A DNA stretch of 39,558 nt from the NCBI GenBank assembly GCA_003524145.1, contig DODZ01000048.1:1-39558 (forward strand), in the 5' to 3' direction. The DNA is from Candidatus Apopatosoma intestinale (GTDB taxonomy: Bacteria > Bacillota > Clostridia > Oscillospirales > CAG-272). The notes under the pieces were generated by a model. That model had not been told where the DNA came from and did not search any database. It saw nothing but the letters and a program-made list of their open reading frames with translations. The position numbers and the translations under genes are program-made. Shown in pieces: positions 1 through 7,476 of the stretch (positions are counted from its first letter, which is position 1; each line of letters opens with the position of its first letter).

Positions 1-495
1 GATAGCCCTATAAGCTCTATTGGCGGCATATTCTGTTCTACACAGTATGATCCGAGTAATACGAACAGCAAAGGCGGTTTCGGACTTGCTACACTGAAAA
101 ACACTGGCGTACCATATGTAATTGCCGGTGCAAACGGTAATGCATATACTTCGGCAAACGGCAATGCTGCTGATTATACACATGGTGAAATAACCCATGT
201 TATCGGAACAATTGATACAAATGGATATGTGACGATATATGTAAACGGCAAAGACGGGATAAAGAGTACTTCGGGCGGAGAATTCAATTGCTCAAAGGGC
301 AATATGTCAAATATGGGCGAAACATTATTTAATACATTCTATATAGGCGGCGACCCGTCTGCTGATAAGAGTGGAAAAGTAAGCGATTGCCCGTTGACAA
401 GTGCATCATTTATAGATGTCAAGGTTTACTCCAAGGCTCTCACAGGCACTGAAGTAGAAACAGCATACAAAAACGCACAGAACCTTTTTAACTGA
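1..495 (+). CDS. LamG/concanavalin-A-like domain protein, C-terminal fragment
   Basis: The open frame enters at base 1 without a start codon and ends at the TGA at 493-495, so only the last 164 residues are visible. The pattern is that of a LamG or concanavalin A-like lectin/glucanase fold: a run ending HVIGTIDTNGYVTIYVNGKD (a strand typical of LamG domains), then FYIGGDPS and IDVKVYSKALTGTEV, the usual last strands, where a small side-chain helix starts with a threonine-glycine-x-glutamate turn. Such domains sit at the C-terminus of large secreted or cell-wall proteins and bind glycans or act as adhesive modules. The catalytic or anchor part lies outside the window, so the function of the whole protein cannot be told. 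It is followed by a strong hairpin. Confidence 0.7.
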   Translation, partial: DSPISSIGGIFCSTQYDPSNTNSKGGFGLATLKNTGVPYVIAGANGNAYTSANGNAADYTHGEITHVIGTIDTNGYVTIYVNGKDGIKSTSGGEFNCSKGNMSNMGETLFNTFYIGGDPSADKSGKVSDCPLTSASFIDVKVYSKALTGTEVETAYKNAQNLFN

Positions 496-513
496 TAACA
501 GATAAACAAAATA

Positions 514-545
514 AGAAGAGCCGACCTCGGTCGGCTCTTCTGCTT
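514..545. terminator. Bidirectional intrinsic terminator between convergent genes
   Basis: A perfect 12-bp GC-rich stem (514-525 with 530-541, loop CTCG) lies between the stop of the LamG gene and the stop of the convergent SGNH hydrolase gene. The T-tract on either side is short and interrupted, so termination efficiency is uncertain. Confidence 0.75.
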
Positions 546-556
546 TATATATGCGA

Positions 557-1618
557 TTATTTAAGTACTTTTTCTATGATTTTTCCGAAAGCATCTGCCA
601 TGATGCGGAAGCCGTAATCTGTCGGATGACAGCCGTCAACGGTGCCGCCGTCCTCATATATACCCGCAAGATCGGTTTTGCCGTCGACAAAGTATACATT
701 TTTATCCCCTTCGGCGAGCGCACTGGCGTATGTTTCGGCAATGACTGCGCGGCGCGCCTCGGAATCGTTCATGGGATTTCCGTAATTCGGGCGGGAAGCC
801 ATGATTATCGGTATATCCGGATGCTTTTCGCGCACCGCTTTATATCCGGCATAATGAGTATTTCGCAGATATTCTGCTGACGGCGCATTGTAGTCATAAT
901 CGTATACAAAAAGGCTCATTTCCAGACCCGCGATATATTCCATCATGGCTGGCTCGCCCTTGCCGTTGCCTGATAAGCCGAGATTTATATAGTCGCTGTC
1001 AAAGCGGCGGGAGAGCAGGTTTGCGTAGCAGGTTCCCGGGGAATTTGCGCAGGCACCCTGCGTTATGGATGAGCCATAGAAAACCATCGGCACACTATGA
1101 GAATATCCGCTCCATTTTTCCATGCGGGAGCCCTGCAAAACACCTACGGAAAGCTCGGCGACGCCGCAGTAAAGAGGGAAGTTTATTATTATTTCGCGCA
1201 TTTTGCGTGAGGGAAGGTTTATGATGCGCTGAAGCGGAGGCTTCTTTGAAAGATCGGGCATGAAAGCACCGAAATATGTCTGCTTTCCGTCTTCTCTTAT
1301 ATAAACATCAAAGCCGCTTGAGCCGAGATAAGCCATATGCGGCATGATATAAACGCCCGCCATGACGGCATCTATAGCTATGAAATCGGAATCCGTCTTA
1401 AAGCAGGCTCTGCCTCCCGAGGTATGTCCGGATAGCTGTGCTACGCCGTCGCCAACGCTTTCGGCTATAGCTTTGGGTATACGACGGAAGCGGCCGTCCT
1501 CATGAAATACGCCATAGAGCGAGACAGGCTCTTCAAGAACATTATAAAAGTCGATGTCGCTTCTTCCGAACGACTCCTGAACTGCAAAATTTCTGTCGAT
1601 TTTTGAAATATCAGCCAT
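557..1618 (-). CDS. SGNH/GDSL hydrolase (GxDLY + SGNH_hydro_3 type esterase)
   Basis: 353 residues. The N-terminal ~150 residues form a beta-rich domain that looks like the GxDLY domain found ahead of SGNH_hydro_3 catalytic domains. The catalytic domain starts near residue 175: FYGSSITQG is block I with the nucleophile serine, NLGLSGNGKGEP is block II/III with oxyanion glycine and asparagine, and DGCHPTDYGF near the C-terminus holds the catalytic Asp-x-x-His pair. Family members are acyl or carbohydrate esterases; the substrate cannot be read from sequence. No signal peptide is visible, so the enzyme should be cytoplasmic. It has its own promoter upstream and ends at the shared terminator with the LamG gene. 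Confidence 0.85.
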   Translation of the reverse strand: MADISKIDRNFAVQESFGRSDIDFYNVLEEPVSLYGVFHEDGRFRRIPKAIAESVGDGVAQLSGHTSGGRACFKTDSDFIAIDAVMAGVYIMPHMAYLGSSGFDVYIREDGKQTYFGAFMPDLSKKPPLQRIINLPSRKMREIIINFPLYCGVAELSVGVLQGSRMEKWSGYSHSVPMVFYGSSITQGACANSPGTCYANLLSRRFDSDYINLGLSGNGKGEPAMMEYIAGLEMSLFVYDYDYNAPSAEYLRNTHYAGYKAVREKHPDIPIIMASRPNYGNPMNDSEARRAVIAETYASALAEGDKNVYFVDGKTDLAGIYEDGGTVDGCHPTDYGFRIMADAFGKIIEKVLK

Positions 1619-1652
1619 AATAAAAACCTCTTGCTTTTTTAGTTGCTCCTTT

Positions 1653-1681
1653 ATTGTACCACGCCATTACTGTTTTGTCCA
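1653..1681 (-). promoter_or_regulatory. Sigma-A promoter of the SGNH hydrolase gene
   Basis: On the minus strand the -35 box TGGACA (1676-1681) and -10 box TACAAT (1653-1658) are 17 nt apart, each one mismatch from consensus, and lie 35 nt upstream of the start codon. Confidence 0.75.
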
Positions 1682-1903
1682 TACGAAAATGGCAAATAAA
1701 TAAACAAAATTTTTTTCGGATTAAAGAAAAATCTAAGAAATTTTGTTTTGTCATATCGCAAATAAAATAAAAATTTCAGAATATGGTGAAAAAATCAGAA
1801 AAAATTATCAAATTACGCTTTTAAAACAGTAAAAATCACGCCTTTTATGAAAAAAGACGAAAAACCACGCAGAATTTTATTTAATATTTGTAATAAATGT
1901 GTA
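1682..1903. other. AT-rich intergenic stretch between two divergent promoters
   Basis: About 220 nt, strongly A/T rich with many A- and T-runs. It separates the minus-strand promoter of the SGNH gene from the plus-strand promoter of the small membrane gene. I see no gene, repeat or RNA structure in it. Confidence 0.5.
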
Positions 1904-1932
1904 TTTACAAATCAACTTTCCCGTGATACAAT
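1904..1932 (+). promoter_or_regulatory. Sigma-A promoter upstream of the small membrane gene and liv operon
   Basis: TTTACA (1904-1909) and TACAAT (1927-1932) are separated by exactly 17 nt. Transcription would begin about 20 nt before the start codon of the small membrane protein. It is the only convincing promoter upstream of livJ, so it may also drive the liv operon by readthrough. Confidence 0.75.
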
Positions 1933-1959
1933 AGAGAAAAAATTTCGGAGGAATACGTG

Positions 1960-2220
1960 ATGAAATCTTTATTCAAGTCAGAACAGAATAAAGCGAACCG
2001 CACTTTCGGTGTGGCTTCTTCTTCATGCGCTTTCTCCGTTATACGCGTTCTCGGCACTGTTCTCGCAGTGTCGATTATTATTTTTGCGATTATTTCTCAT
2101 TCTGTTATTTCCATTTCCATTATAATATGGCTCATACTATCTGTCATTATTATTAAGGAAAAAAATCTGATAGTGAACGAAATAGGATATTCGCAGAAAA
2201 GTCCTCTTGCGGCGGCATAA
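1960..2220 (+). CDS. Small hypothetical membrane protein
   Basis: 86 residues from the ATG at 1960, placed 7 nt after a GGAGGA ribosome site; the GTG three bases earlier is too close to it. The N-terminal ~22 residues are polar and basic, followed by two close hydrophobic segments (about residues 25-45 and 48-65) very rich in isoleucine, valine and serine, then a short polar tail ending in alanines. I do not recognise a family. It has its own promoter and is followed by a terminator that separates it from livJ. A role as a leader or accessory gene of the amino acid transporter is possible only by position. Confidence 0.55.
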   Translation: MKSLFKSEQNKANRTFGVASSSCAFSVIRVLGTVLAVSIIIFAIISHSVISISIIIWLILSVIIIKEKNLIVNEIGYSQKSPLAAA

Positions 2221-2243
2221 GGATTCAGGATTAAGGTAAACGA

Positions 2244-2276
2244 GCGGATTGAACATTTTGTTCAATTCGCTTTTTT
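2244..2276 (+). terminator. Intrinsic terminator / possible attenuator before livJ
   Basis: An 11-bp stem with one G-U pair (2244-2254 with 2260-2270), a 5-nt loop and six T (2271-2276) form a textbook terminator. Only 33 nt remain before the livJ start codon, and these include its ribosome site, leaving no room for a normal promoter. The livJ transcript may therefore depend on readthrough. Confidence 0.8.
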
Positions 2277-2309
2277 ATATTTTATTATATTTCAAAGGAG
2301 AAAACAAAA

Positions 2310-3524
2310 ATGAAAAACTTTTTCAAAAAAACACTCGCATTTGTAATGCTTTTTGCAATGGCTGCAATGTGCTTTGTCGGTTGCGGCGAAAAGAAAAGCG
2401 ATAATGAGCTTGTGATAGGCGTTTCCGGTCCTCTCACAGGCGGTGCATCTCTCTACGGCAATGCCGTAAAGAACGGTATGCAGATAGCTGTAGACGAGAT
2501 AAATGCAGCCGGCGGCGTAAACGGCTTCACCCTCAAGCTTGTCTGCGAGGACGATGAAAACACGGCAGAGAAGGCTGTTTCCGCTTACAGAACGCTCAAG
2601 GATGCCGGAATGGATGTATTTCTCGGTGCTGTAACCTCAGGTTGCACAACGGCTATTCTCCCCGAGACGATTGCCGACAATATGTTCCTGCTCACGCCTT
2701 CCGGCAGTGATGTGGACTGCATAAACGGCGCAAACGCATTCCGCGTATGCTTCAACGATCTCGCGCAGGGTTCTGCCTCCGCTCAGTACATAGCCGACAA
2801 TAATCTTGCAAAGAAGGTTGCCGTTATTTACGACAGCTCGACAACATATTCCACAGGTATCTACCAGAGCTTCAAGGCGAAGGCAAAGGAGCTTGGCAAA
2901 TTTGAGGTATTCGATACAAATACTTCCTTTGTGGACGGTGCTTCCAACTTCGATGCACAGCTTCAGTCCGTAAAGGCATCCGGTGCCGACCTCGTATTCC
3001 TGCCGATCTACTATGAAAATGCCGCGCTCATCATCAGAGCCGCACAGAATATACTCGGCGACAGCGTCAAGTTCTTCGGTTGCGACGGTCTGGACGGCAT
3101 AGTCGCACAGTTCTCCGACAAGAAAGGCGTGACAGCAGACGCCGAGATGATAAACGGCGTTATGCTTCTGACACCTTATGTAGCAGACGCAAAGGACAGC
3201 ATCTCTCAGAAGTTCACGGCGAAGTACGAAGAGAAGTACGGCGAGACACCTATCCAGTTTGCCGCTGACGGCTACGATGCCGTATACGCTGTAGTTGCCG
3301 CTGTAAAGCAGGCAGGTGTAAAGCCCGAGGACGGACTCAAAGCAAGCCAGCTCTGCGAAAAGCTCAAGGTTGCAATGACGCAGATAAAGGTAGACGGTGC
3401 TACAGGCCTCGGTATGACATGGAACGATAAGGGCGAGCCCGAAAAGGAACCTAAGGCTATGTATATCGATGTCACAAAGGACGAAAACGGCGTTTACAGC
3501 GCAGTATACAAGGCTGCTGAATAA
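2310..3524 (+). CDS. livJ: Branched-chain amino acid ABC transporter, substrate-binding lipoprotein
   Basis: 404 residues. A lipoprotein signal peptide is clear: basic start, hydrophobic core and a lipobox ending at Cys25 (FVGC). The mature part follows the type I periplasmic-binding fold of the Leu/Ile/Val family: IGVSGPLTGGASLYGN near the start, then MQIAVDEINAAGGVNG, GAVTSGCT, FLLTPSGSD and VAVIYDSSTTYSTG, a pattern normal for LivJ/LivK proteins (Peripla_BP_6). It is anchored outside the membrane and hands ligand to LivH/LivM. It is the first gene of a five-gene operon with a strong AAAGGAG ribosome site at 2295-2301. Substrate range (Leu, Ile, Val or other amino acids) cannot be decided from sequence. 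Confidence 0.95.
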   Translation: MKNFFKKTLAFVMLFAMAAMCFVGCGEKKSDNELVIGVSGPLTGGASLYGNAVKNGMQIAVDEINAAGGVNGFTLKLVCEDDENTAEKAVSAYRTLKDAGMDVFLGAVTSGCTTAILPETIADNMFLLTPSGSDVDCINGANAFRVCFNDLAQGSASAQYIADNNLAKKVAVIYDSSTTYSTGIYQSFKAKAKELGKFEVFDTNTSFVDGASNFDAQLQSVKASGADLVFLPIYYENAALIIRAAQNILGDSVKFFGCDGLDGIVAQFSDKKGVTADAEMINGVMLLTPYVADAKDSISQKFTAKYEEKYGETPIQFAADGYDAVYAVVAAVKQAGVKPEDGLKASQLCEKLKVAMTQIKVDGATGLGMTWNDKGEPEKEPKAMYIDVTKDENGVYSAVYKAAE

Positions 3525-3546
3525 TTTTGCAAAACAATTTGCGGGA

Positions 3547-3576
3547 ACGGAATTGCGGCAAAAGCCGCTTTTCCGT
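3547..3576 (+). other. Stable hairpin between livJ and livH
   Basis: A 6-bp outer stem (3547-3552 with 3571-3576) and a 5-bp GC inner stem (3555-3559 with 3564-3568) around an AAAA loop, separated by a TT/TT internal loop. There is no U-tract, so it is more likely an mRNA stabiliser or processing signal than a terminator. It sits where transporter operons often raise the amount of binding protein over permease. Confidence 0.6.
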
Positions 3577-3621
3577 GCCTTTCGGCGCAGATGCGCTATC
3601 TTCTTCTGAAAGGACAAACAA

Positions 3622-4500
3622 ATGAATTTCTTGGCATATTTACTCGGCGGTATAAGCCTCGGCAGCATATATGCACTCATAGCTCTCGGCTATACGATGG
3701 TTTACGGCATCGCAAAAATGCTGAACTTCGCGCACGGTGATATTATCATGGTCGGCGGATATGTGGTTTTCTTTGCCATGAGCTCCTCGTGGTGCCCGAC
3801 ATGGCTCGCAATAGTATTCGGAATAGTTGCGTGCACGGTGCTCGGCGTGGTGATAGAAAAGATCGCATATAAGCCGCTTCGCTCAATGCCATCTCTTACC
3901 GTGCTGATAACGGCGATAGGCGTCAGCTATTTTCTCCAGAATGCGGCGCTTCTTCTTTTTAAATCGAATACGAGAACATTCAAGTCAGTAACTGAAAATC
4001 TGCCTGATCTGAAACTCGGCGGTCTTGTGATAACAAGCGAAACCATCGTCACCATATCTGTGACGGTGGTGCTGATGATAGCGCTCACGCTTTTTGTCAA
4101 CAAAACGAAAATGGGCAAGGCAATGCGCGCCGTTTCCGAGGATAAAGAGGCGGCGGAGCTGATGGGCATCAGCGTAAACAAGACGATAACGCTCACCTTT
4201 GCCATAGGCTCGGCTCTCGCGGCTGTGGCAGGCGTGCTCCTGTGCTCAAATTTTCATGCGCTCAGCCCGTATACAGGCTCAATGCCCGGCATAAAGGCAT
4301 TTGTGGCGGCTGTTTTCGGCGGAATCGGAAGCATCCCGGGTGCCATGGTCGGCGGCATACTGCTCGGAGTAATCGAGAACCTTTCAAAGGGATATATCTC
4401 CACACAGCTTTCCGACGCGATAGTATTTCTTGTTCTGATACTCGTGCTCCTTGTGAAGCCAACGGGTATTTTCGGCAAGAAAATAAACAAAAAGGTTTAA
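3622..4500 (+). CDS. livH: Branched-chain amino acid ABC transporter, permease LivH
   Basis: 292 residues, a polytopic inner-membrane protein of the BPD_transp_2 family. The start LGGISLGSIYALIALGYTMV followed by YGIAKMLNFAHGD is the hallmark opening of LivH. Near the middle MRAVSEDKEAAELMGISVNK is the cytoplasmic coupling region that contacts the ATPases, and GGIGSIPGAMVGGILLGVIEN is the conserved C-terminal segment. It pairs with LivM to form the translocation channel. A 97-nt gap with a hairpin separates it from livJ; livM starts 15 nt downstream behind an eight-G tract. Confidence 0.95.
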   Translation: MNFLAYLLGGISLGSIYALIALGYTMVYGIAKMLNFAHGDIIMVGGYVVFFAMSSSWCPTWLAIVFGIVACTVLGVVIEKIAYKPLRSMPSLTVLITAIGVSYFLQNAALLLFKSNTRTFKSVTENLPDLKLGGLVITSETIVTISVTVVLMIALTLFVNKTKMGKAMRAVSEDKEAAELMGISVNKTITLTFAIGSALAAVAGVLLCSNFHALSPYTGSMPGIKAFVAAVFGGIGSIPGAMVGGILLGVIENLSKGYISTQLSDAIVFLVLILVLLVKPTGIFGKKINKKV

Positions 4501-4515
4501 GGGGGGGGCTATAGA

Positions 4516-5622
4516 ATGGATAAACTTAAACGCTCCACAAGGAGAAATATCCAGACTGTCACCGGTGTGATAATATTCTTCACGCTTTTCGGCATTCTCG
4601 GCAAAGCGGGAATTATCGGATATAAGCTCTCAGGACTTCTTATACCGCTCGGCATTTATATGATGCTTGCCGTCTCACTGAATCTTGTTGTAGGCGTGCT
4701 CGGAGAGCTGAGTCTCGGTCATGCCGGATTTATGTGCATAGGGGCATATGTCGGCGGACTCTGCTCACTTTTCTTGCAGAATGTAATAACCTCCTCTGTG
4801 CTTCGCCTTGTTCTCGCAATGCTCGTCGGAGCCATAGCTGCTGCTGCTGCGGGATTGCTTGTCGGCATACCGATACTGCGCCTTCGCGGCGACTATCTTG
4901 CCATAGTCACGCTCGGCTTCGGCGAGATAATACGCAGTATATTCGGCAACGTCTATATAGTAAAGGATGCGGCAGGATATCATTTTTCATTTGCCACACC
5001 GGTACCGCTCGAAAATCTCGAGGTCGGCTGGAAGAATATTTTCTACGGTGCGCAGGGCATCACGGCACCGCGCGATACGACGCTGGTCATCGTTGTTATA
5101 ATGCTTGTGCTGAGTCTCATGGTGATAATGAATTTTGTTGATTCCAAGTCGGGCAGAGCCTGCAAGGCTATCCGAAACAACATGATAGCGGCGGACGCGA
5201 GCGGCGTCAATGTTACGAAATACCGTCTTATGGCGTTCACGCTTTCTTCTACGATTGCGGGGGTTGCGGGTGTGCTCTATGTTCACTCTATGGCGGGCGT
5301 CGCACCGAAAACCTTTGACTATAACCTTTCGATACTCGTGCTCGTTTTTGTAGTCCTCGGCGGACTCAAGAGCATGCGCGGCTCACTTATAGCAACTCTT
5401 ATTCTTTACAGCCTTCCCGAGCTGCTCCGTCCGATACAGAATTACCGTATGCTTATCTACGCAGTAGCTCTCATCGCTATAATGGTGCTCGGGAAATCGC
5501 CTGCATTTGCCGATATGCGCGATTCAATAAGAAAATTTTTCGGCAATATATTCGGTAAAATAAAGGGCTTTTTCGCGGGAATATTTTCGCGCGGCGGAAA
5601 GGAGAAGGAAAATGACAGATAA
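4516..5622 (+). CDS. livM: Branched-chain amino acid ABC transporter, permease LivM
   Basis: 368 residues. The N-terminal extension of about 40 residues and core of roughly ten membrane segments fit LivM. Conserved pieces are LNLVVGVLGELSLGHAGFMC, IPILRLRGDYLAIVTLGFGE and the coupling segment GRACKAIRNNMIAADASGVN. The C-terminal tail is basic and glycine/phenylalanine rich (KIKGFFAGIFSRGGKEKEN) and probably cytoplasmic. It is the second channel subunit with LivH. Its last 11 nt overlap the start of livG, indicating translational coupling. The ribosome site is the G8 tract at 4501-4508, which is unusual. Confidence 0.95.
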   Translation: MDKLKRSTRRNIQTVTGVIIFFTLFGILGKAGIIGYKLSGLLIPLGIYMMLAVSLNLVVGVLGELSLGHAGFMCIGAYVGGLCSLFLQNVITSSVLRLVLAMLVGAIAAAAAGLLVGIPILRLRGDYLAIVTLGFGEIIRSIFGNVYIVKDAAGYHFSFATPVPLENLEVGWKNIFYGAQGITAPRDTTLVIVVIMLVLSLMVIMNFVDSKSGRACKAIRNNMIAADASGVNVTKYRLMAFTLSSTIAGVAGVLYVHSMAGVAPKTFDYNLSILVLVFVVLGGLKSMRGSLIATLILYSLPELLRPIQNYRMLIYAVALIAIMVLGKSPAFADMRDSIRKFFGNIFGKIKGFFAGIFSRGGKEKENDR

Positions 5623-6448
5623 AGTCAGACTTGTGCCTGTCCCCAGCAAATCTATGATTCCCGAGAGGGATGCAGACAAGAAGCCTGTGCTCGAGGTATA
5701 TAATCTCGGCATAGAATTCGGTGGACTGCATGCCGTAGAGGATTTCAGCATAGCTCTCGGCAAAACCGAGATTTCGGGACTTATCGGACCTAACGGTGCA
5801 GGCAAAACTACCGTTTTCAACCTGCTGACCAATGTCTATACGCCGACAAACGGCGCGATAATTCTTGACGGTAAAAACACGGCGGGAAAAAGCACTCACG
5901 ATGTAAACAAGATGGGACTTGCACGCACATTTCAGAATATATGCCTCTTTTCCGATATGTCGGTACTCGACAATGTGAAGGTCGGACTTCACAATTCGAT
6001 AAAGTACAGCAGCTTTGAGGCTGTATTCCGCATGCCGAGGTATTTCAAGGCGGAAAAAGAGGCAAACGAGAAGGCGATGGAGCTTCTCTCTCTCTTCGGG
6101 CTTCAGGATACGGCAAAGGTAAAGGCGGGCAATCTGCCTTACGGCGCACAGCGAAAGCTTGAAATCGCCCGCGCACTCGCGACAGATCCGAAGGTTCTGC
6201 TTCTCGATGAGCCTGCGGCGGGAATGAACCCTTCAGAGACGGCTGATCTCATGCACAACATACTTAATATACGTGATAAATTCGGCATTGCCGTGCTACT
6301 TATCGAGCACGATATGAATTTTGTCATGGGTATATGCGAGGGTATTGCCGTACTCAATTTCGGCAGGATAATAGCAAAGGGAACACCCGAAGAGATAAAG
6401 AACAACGAAGCCGTTATAGAAGCATATCTCGGCAGAAAGGATAAATAA
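5612..6448 (+). CDS. livG: Branched-chain amino acid ABC transporter, ATPase LivG
   Basis: 278 residues with all ABC ATPase motifs: Walker A GPNGAGKTT at 59-67, the signature region LPYGAQRKLEIARALA at 175-190 and Walker B VLLLDEP at 195-201, followed by the His switch in LLIEHDM. The signature has YGAQ rather than SGGQ, which is normal for LivG. The ~28-residue N-terminal extension is slightly longer than in E. coli LivG. It works as a heterodimer with LivF to drive import through LivH/LivM. It overlaps livM by 11 nt and livF by 1 nt. Confidence 0.95.
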   Translation: MTDKVRLVPVPSKSMIPERDADKKPVLEVYNLGIEFGGLHAVEDFSIALGKTEISGLIGPNGAGKTTVFNLLTNVYTPTNGAIILDGKNTAGKSTHDVNKMGLARTFQNICLFSDMSVLDNVKVGLHNSIKYSSFEAVFRMPRYFKAEKEANEKAMELLSLFGLQDTAKVKAGNLPYGAQRKLEIARALATDPKVLLLDEPAAGMNPSETADLMHNILNIRDKFGIAVLLIEHDMNFVMGICEGIAVLNFGRIIAKGTPEEIKNNEAVIEAYLGRKDK

Positions 6449-7149
6449 TGATGCTGAAAGCCGAAAATTTGAATGTTTACTATAAGAAGATACACGCGAT
6501 AAAGGATATCTCCTTTGAAGTGAACGAGGGCGAGGTGGTTTCTCTGATCGGAGCGAACGGCGCGGGAAAAACTACTACGCTGCACACCGTTTCGGGACTT
6601 CTGCGCTCGACGACGGGAAGCATAACATTCTGCGGGCAGGATATAACGAAAACCGAGCCGCACAAGCTTATTTCGCTCGGACTTGCTCATGTTCCCGAGG
6701 GACGCCATGTCTTTCTTCAGATGACTGTAATGGAAAATCTGGAGATGGGCGCATATTCGCGCGGGAAGGTGCCGCAGGAGGAATATGACCGCGTTTTTGA
6801 GCTTTTTCCCCGCCTGAAGGAGAGGAAAAACCAGATAGCGGGGACGCTCTCGGGCGGCGAACAGCAGATGCTTGCCATGGGCAGGGCTATACTCGGAAAA
6901 CCGAAACTGCTCATGCTCGACGAGCCCTCCATGGGTCTTTCGCCTATACTTGTCGACCTCGTTTTCGATATAATAAAGGAATTTCATGGGAACGGAACAA
7001 CTATCCTGCTCGTGGAGCAGAACGCGGGCAAGGCGCTTGAAATTTCCGACAGGGCATATGTTCTTGAGTCGGGAAGAATTGTTCTCACGGGAACGGGAAG
7101 CGAGCTTGCAAACAGCGATGAAGTAAAGAAAGCATATCTCGGAGGTTGA
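6448..7149 (+). CDS. livF: Branched-chain amino acid ABC transporter, ATPase LivF
   Basis: 233 residues, the usual LivF length. Walker A GANGAGKTT lies at 35-43, the signature LSGGEQQMLAMGRA at 134-147, Walker B LLMLDEPSMGL at 154-164, and the segment VPEGRHVFLQMTVMENLEMG is specific for LivF-type ATPases. It partners LivG. Its ATG overlaps the livG stop (ATAATG arrangement), and a second in-frame ATG directly follows, so the start could be 6451. It is the last gene of the operon and is followed by an intrinsic terminator. Confidence 0.95.
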   Translation: MMLKAENLNVYYKKIHAIKDISFEVNEGEVVSLIGANGAGKTTTLHTVSGLLRSTTGSITFCGQDITKTEPHKLISLGLAHVPEGRHVFLQMTVMENLEMGAYSRGKVPQEEYDRVFELFPRLKERKNQIAGTLSGGEQQMLAMGRAILGKPKLLMLDEPSMGLSPILVDLVFDIIKEFHGNGTTILLVEQNAGKALEISDRAYVLESGRIVLTGTGSELANSDEVKKAYLGG

Positions 7150-7183
7150 GTCTGAACAACCCTCGTGTATGAAATAAAAATCT

Positions 7184-7222
7184 CCGATGCATGATAATAA
7201 AAATCATGTATCGGATTTTTTT
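7184..7222 (+). terminator. Intrinsic terminator of the liv operon
   Basis: A 12-bp stem with one G-U pair (7184-7195 with 7203-7214), a 7-nt A-rich loop and a run of seven T (7216-7222). Confidence 0.9.
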
Positions 7223-7233
7223 GATAAAACCTA

Positions 7234-7262
7234 TTGCATTTTTCGGCAAAAAGTGCTATTAT
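7234..7262 (+). promoter_or_regulatory. Sigma-A promoter of the folate locus
   Basis: TTGCAT (7234-7239) and TATTAT (7257-7262) with a 17-nt spacer. The predicted transcription start at about 7269 falls just before the first stem of the riboswitch, which supports both calls. Confidence 0.75.
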
Positions 7263-7276
7263 ATCTCTATCAAAGA

Positions 7277-7397
7277 TAACAGAGTAGATTCGGGCGAGTA
7301 TGGAGCTGTAAAATACGGCTCTCAGTGCCGCAGTTACGGGGAGTTGAACTGCGGACGAATACGAAAGTTGCTGTGCCCGTTTCGCATCCCGCTGTTA
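7277..7397 (+). ncRNA. Tetrahydrofolate (THF) riboswitch
   Basis: I recognise conserved THF-riboswitch sequence: AGAGTAGATT after the first stem strand, GACGAATACGA, and GCATCCCGCT before the last strand. Pairing agrees: P1 7277-7282 with 7392-7397; P2 CGGGC 7291-7295 with GCCCG 7375-7379; an 8-bp variable hairpin 7303-7310 with 7314-7321; P3 CCGCAGTT 7328-7335 with AACTGCGG 7347-7354, with a G-rich loop able to form the known pseudoknot. The gene downstream is a folate transporter/FolC fusion, the expected regulon. The expression platform is less clear: an 8-bp hairpin (7406-7413 with 7426-7433) lies between aptamer and ribosome site without a U-tract, and its 3' strand can also pair with GCGCGT at 7445-7450. 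Confidence 0.87.
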
Positions 7398-7476
7398 CAT
7401 ATATACCCGCGTAAAAAAAGTAAAATACGCGGGAATTATGTATTGCGCGTCTGTTTTCATACGGAGGTGCTTTTTT

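Noticed and set aside
2249..2290. Promoter directly upstream of livJ
   Set aside because: Possible -35/-10 pairs lie within the terminator stem with poor matches, and would start transcription on top of the ribosome site.
2637..3680. 347-residue minus-strand frame across livJ
   Set aside because: It is a shadow of livJ codon bias, and livJ is unmistakable on the other strand.
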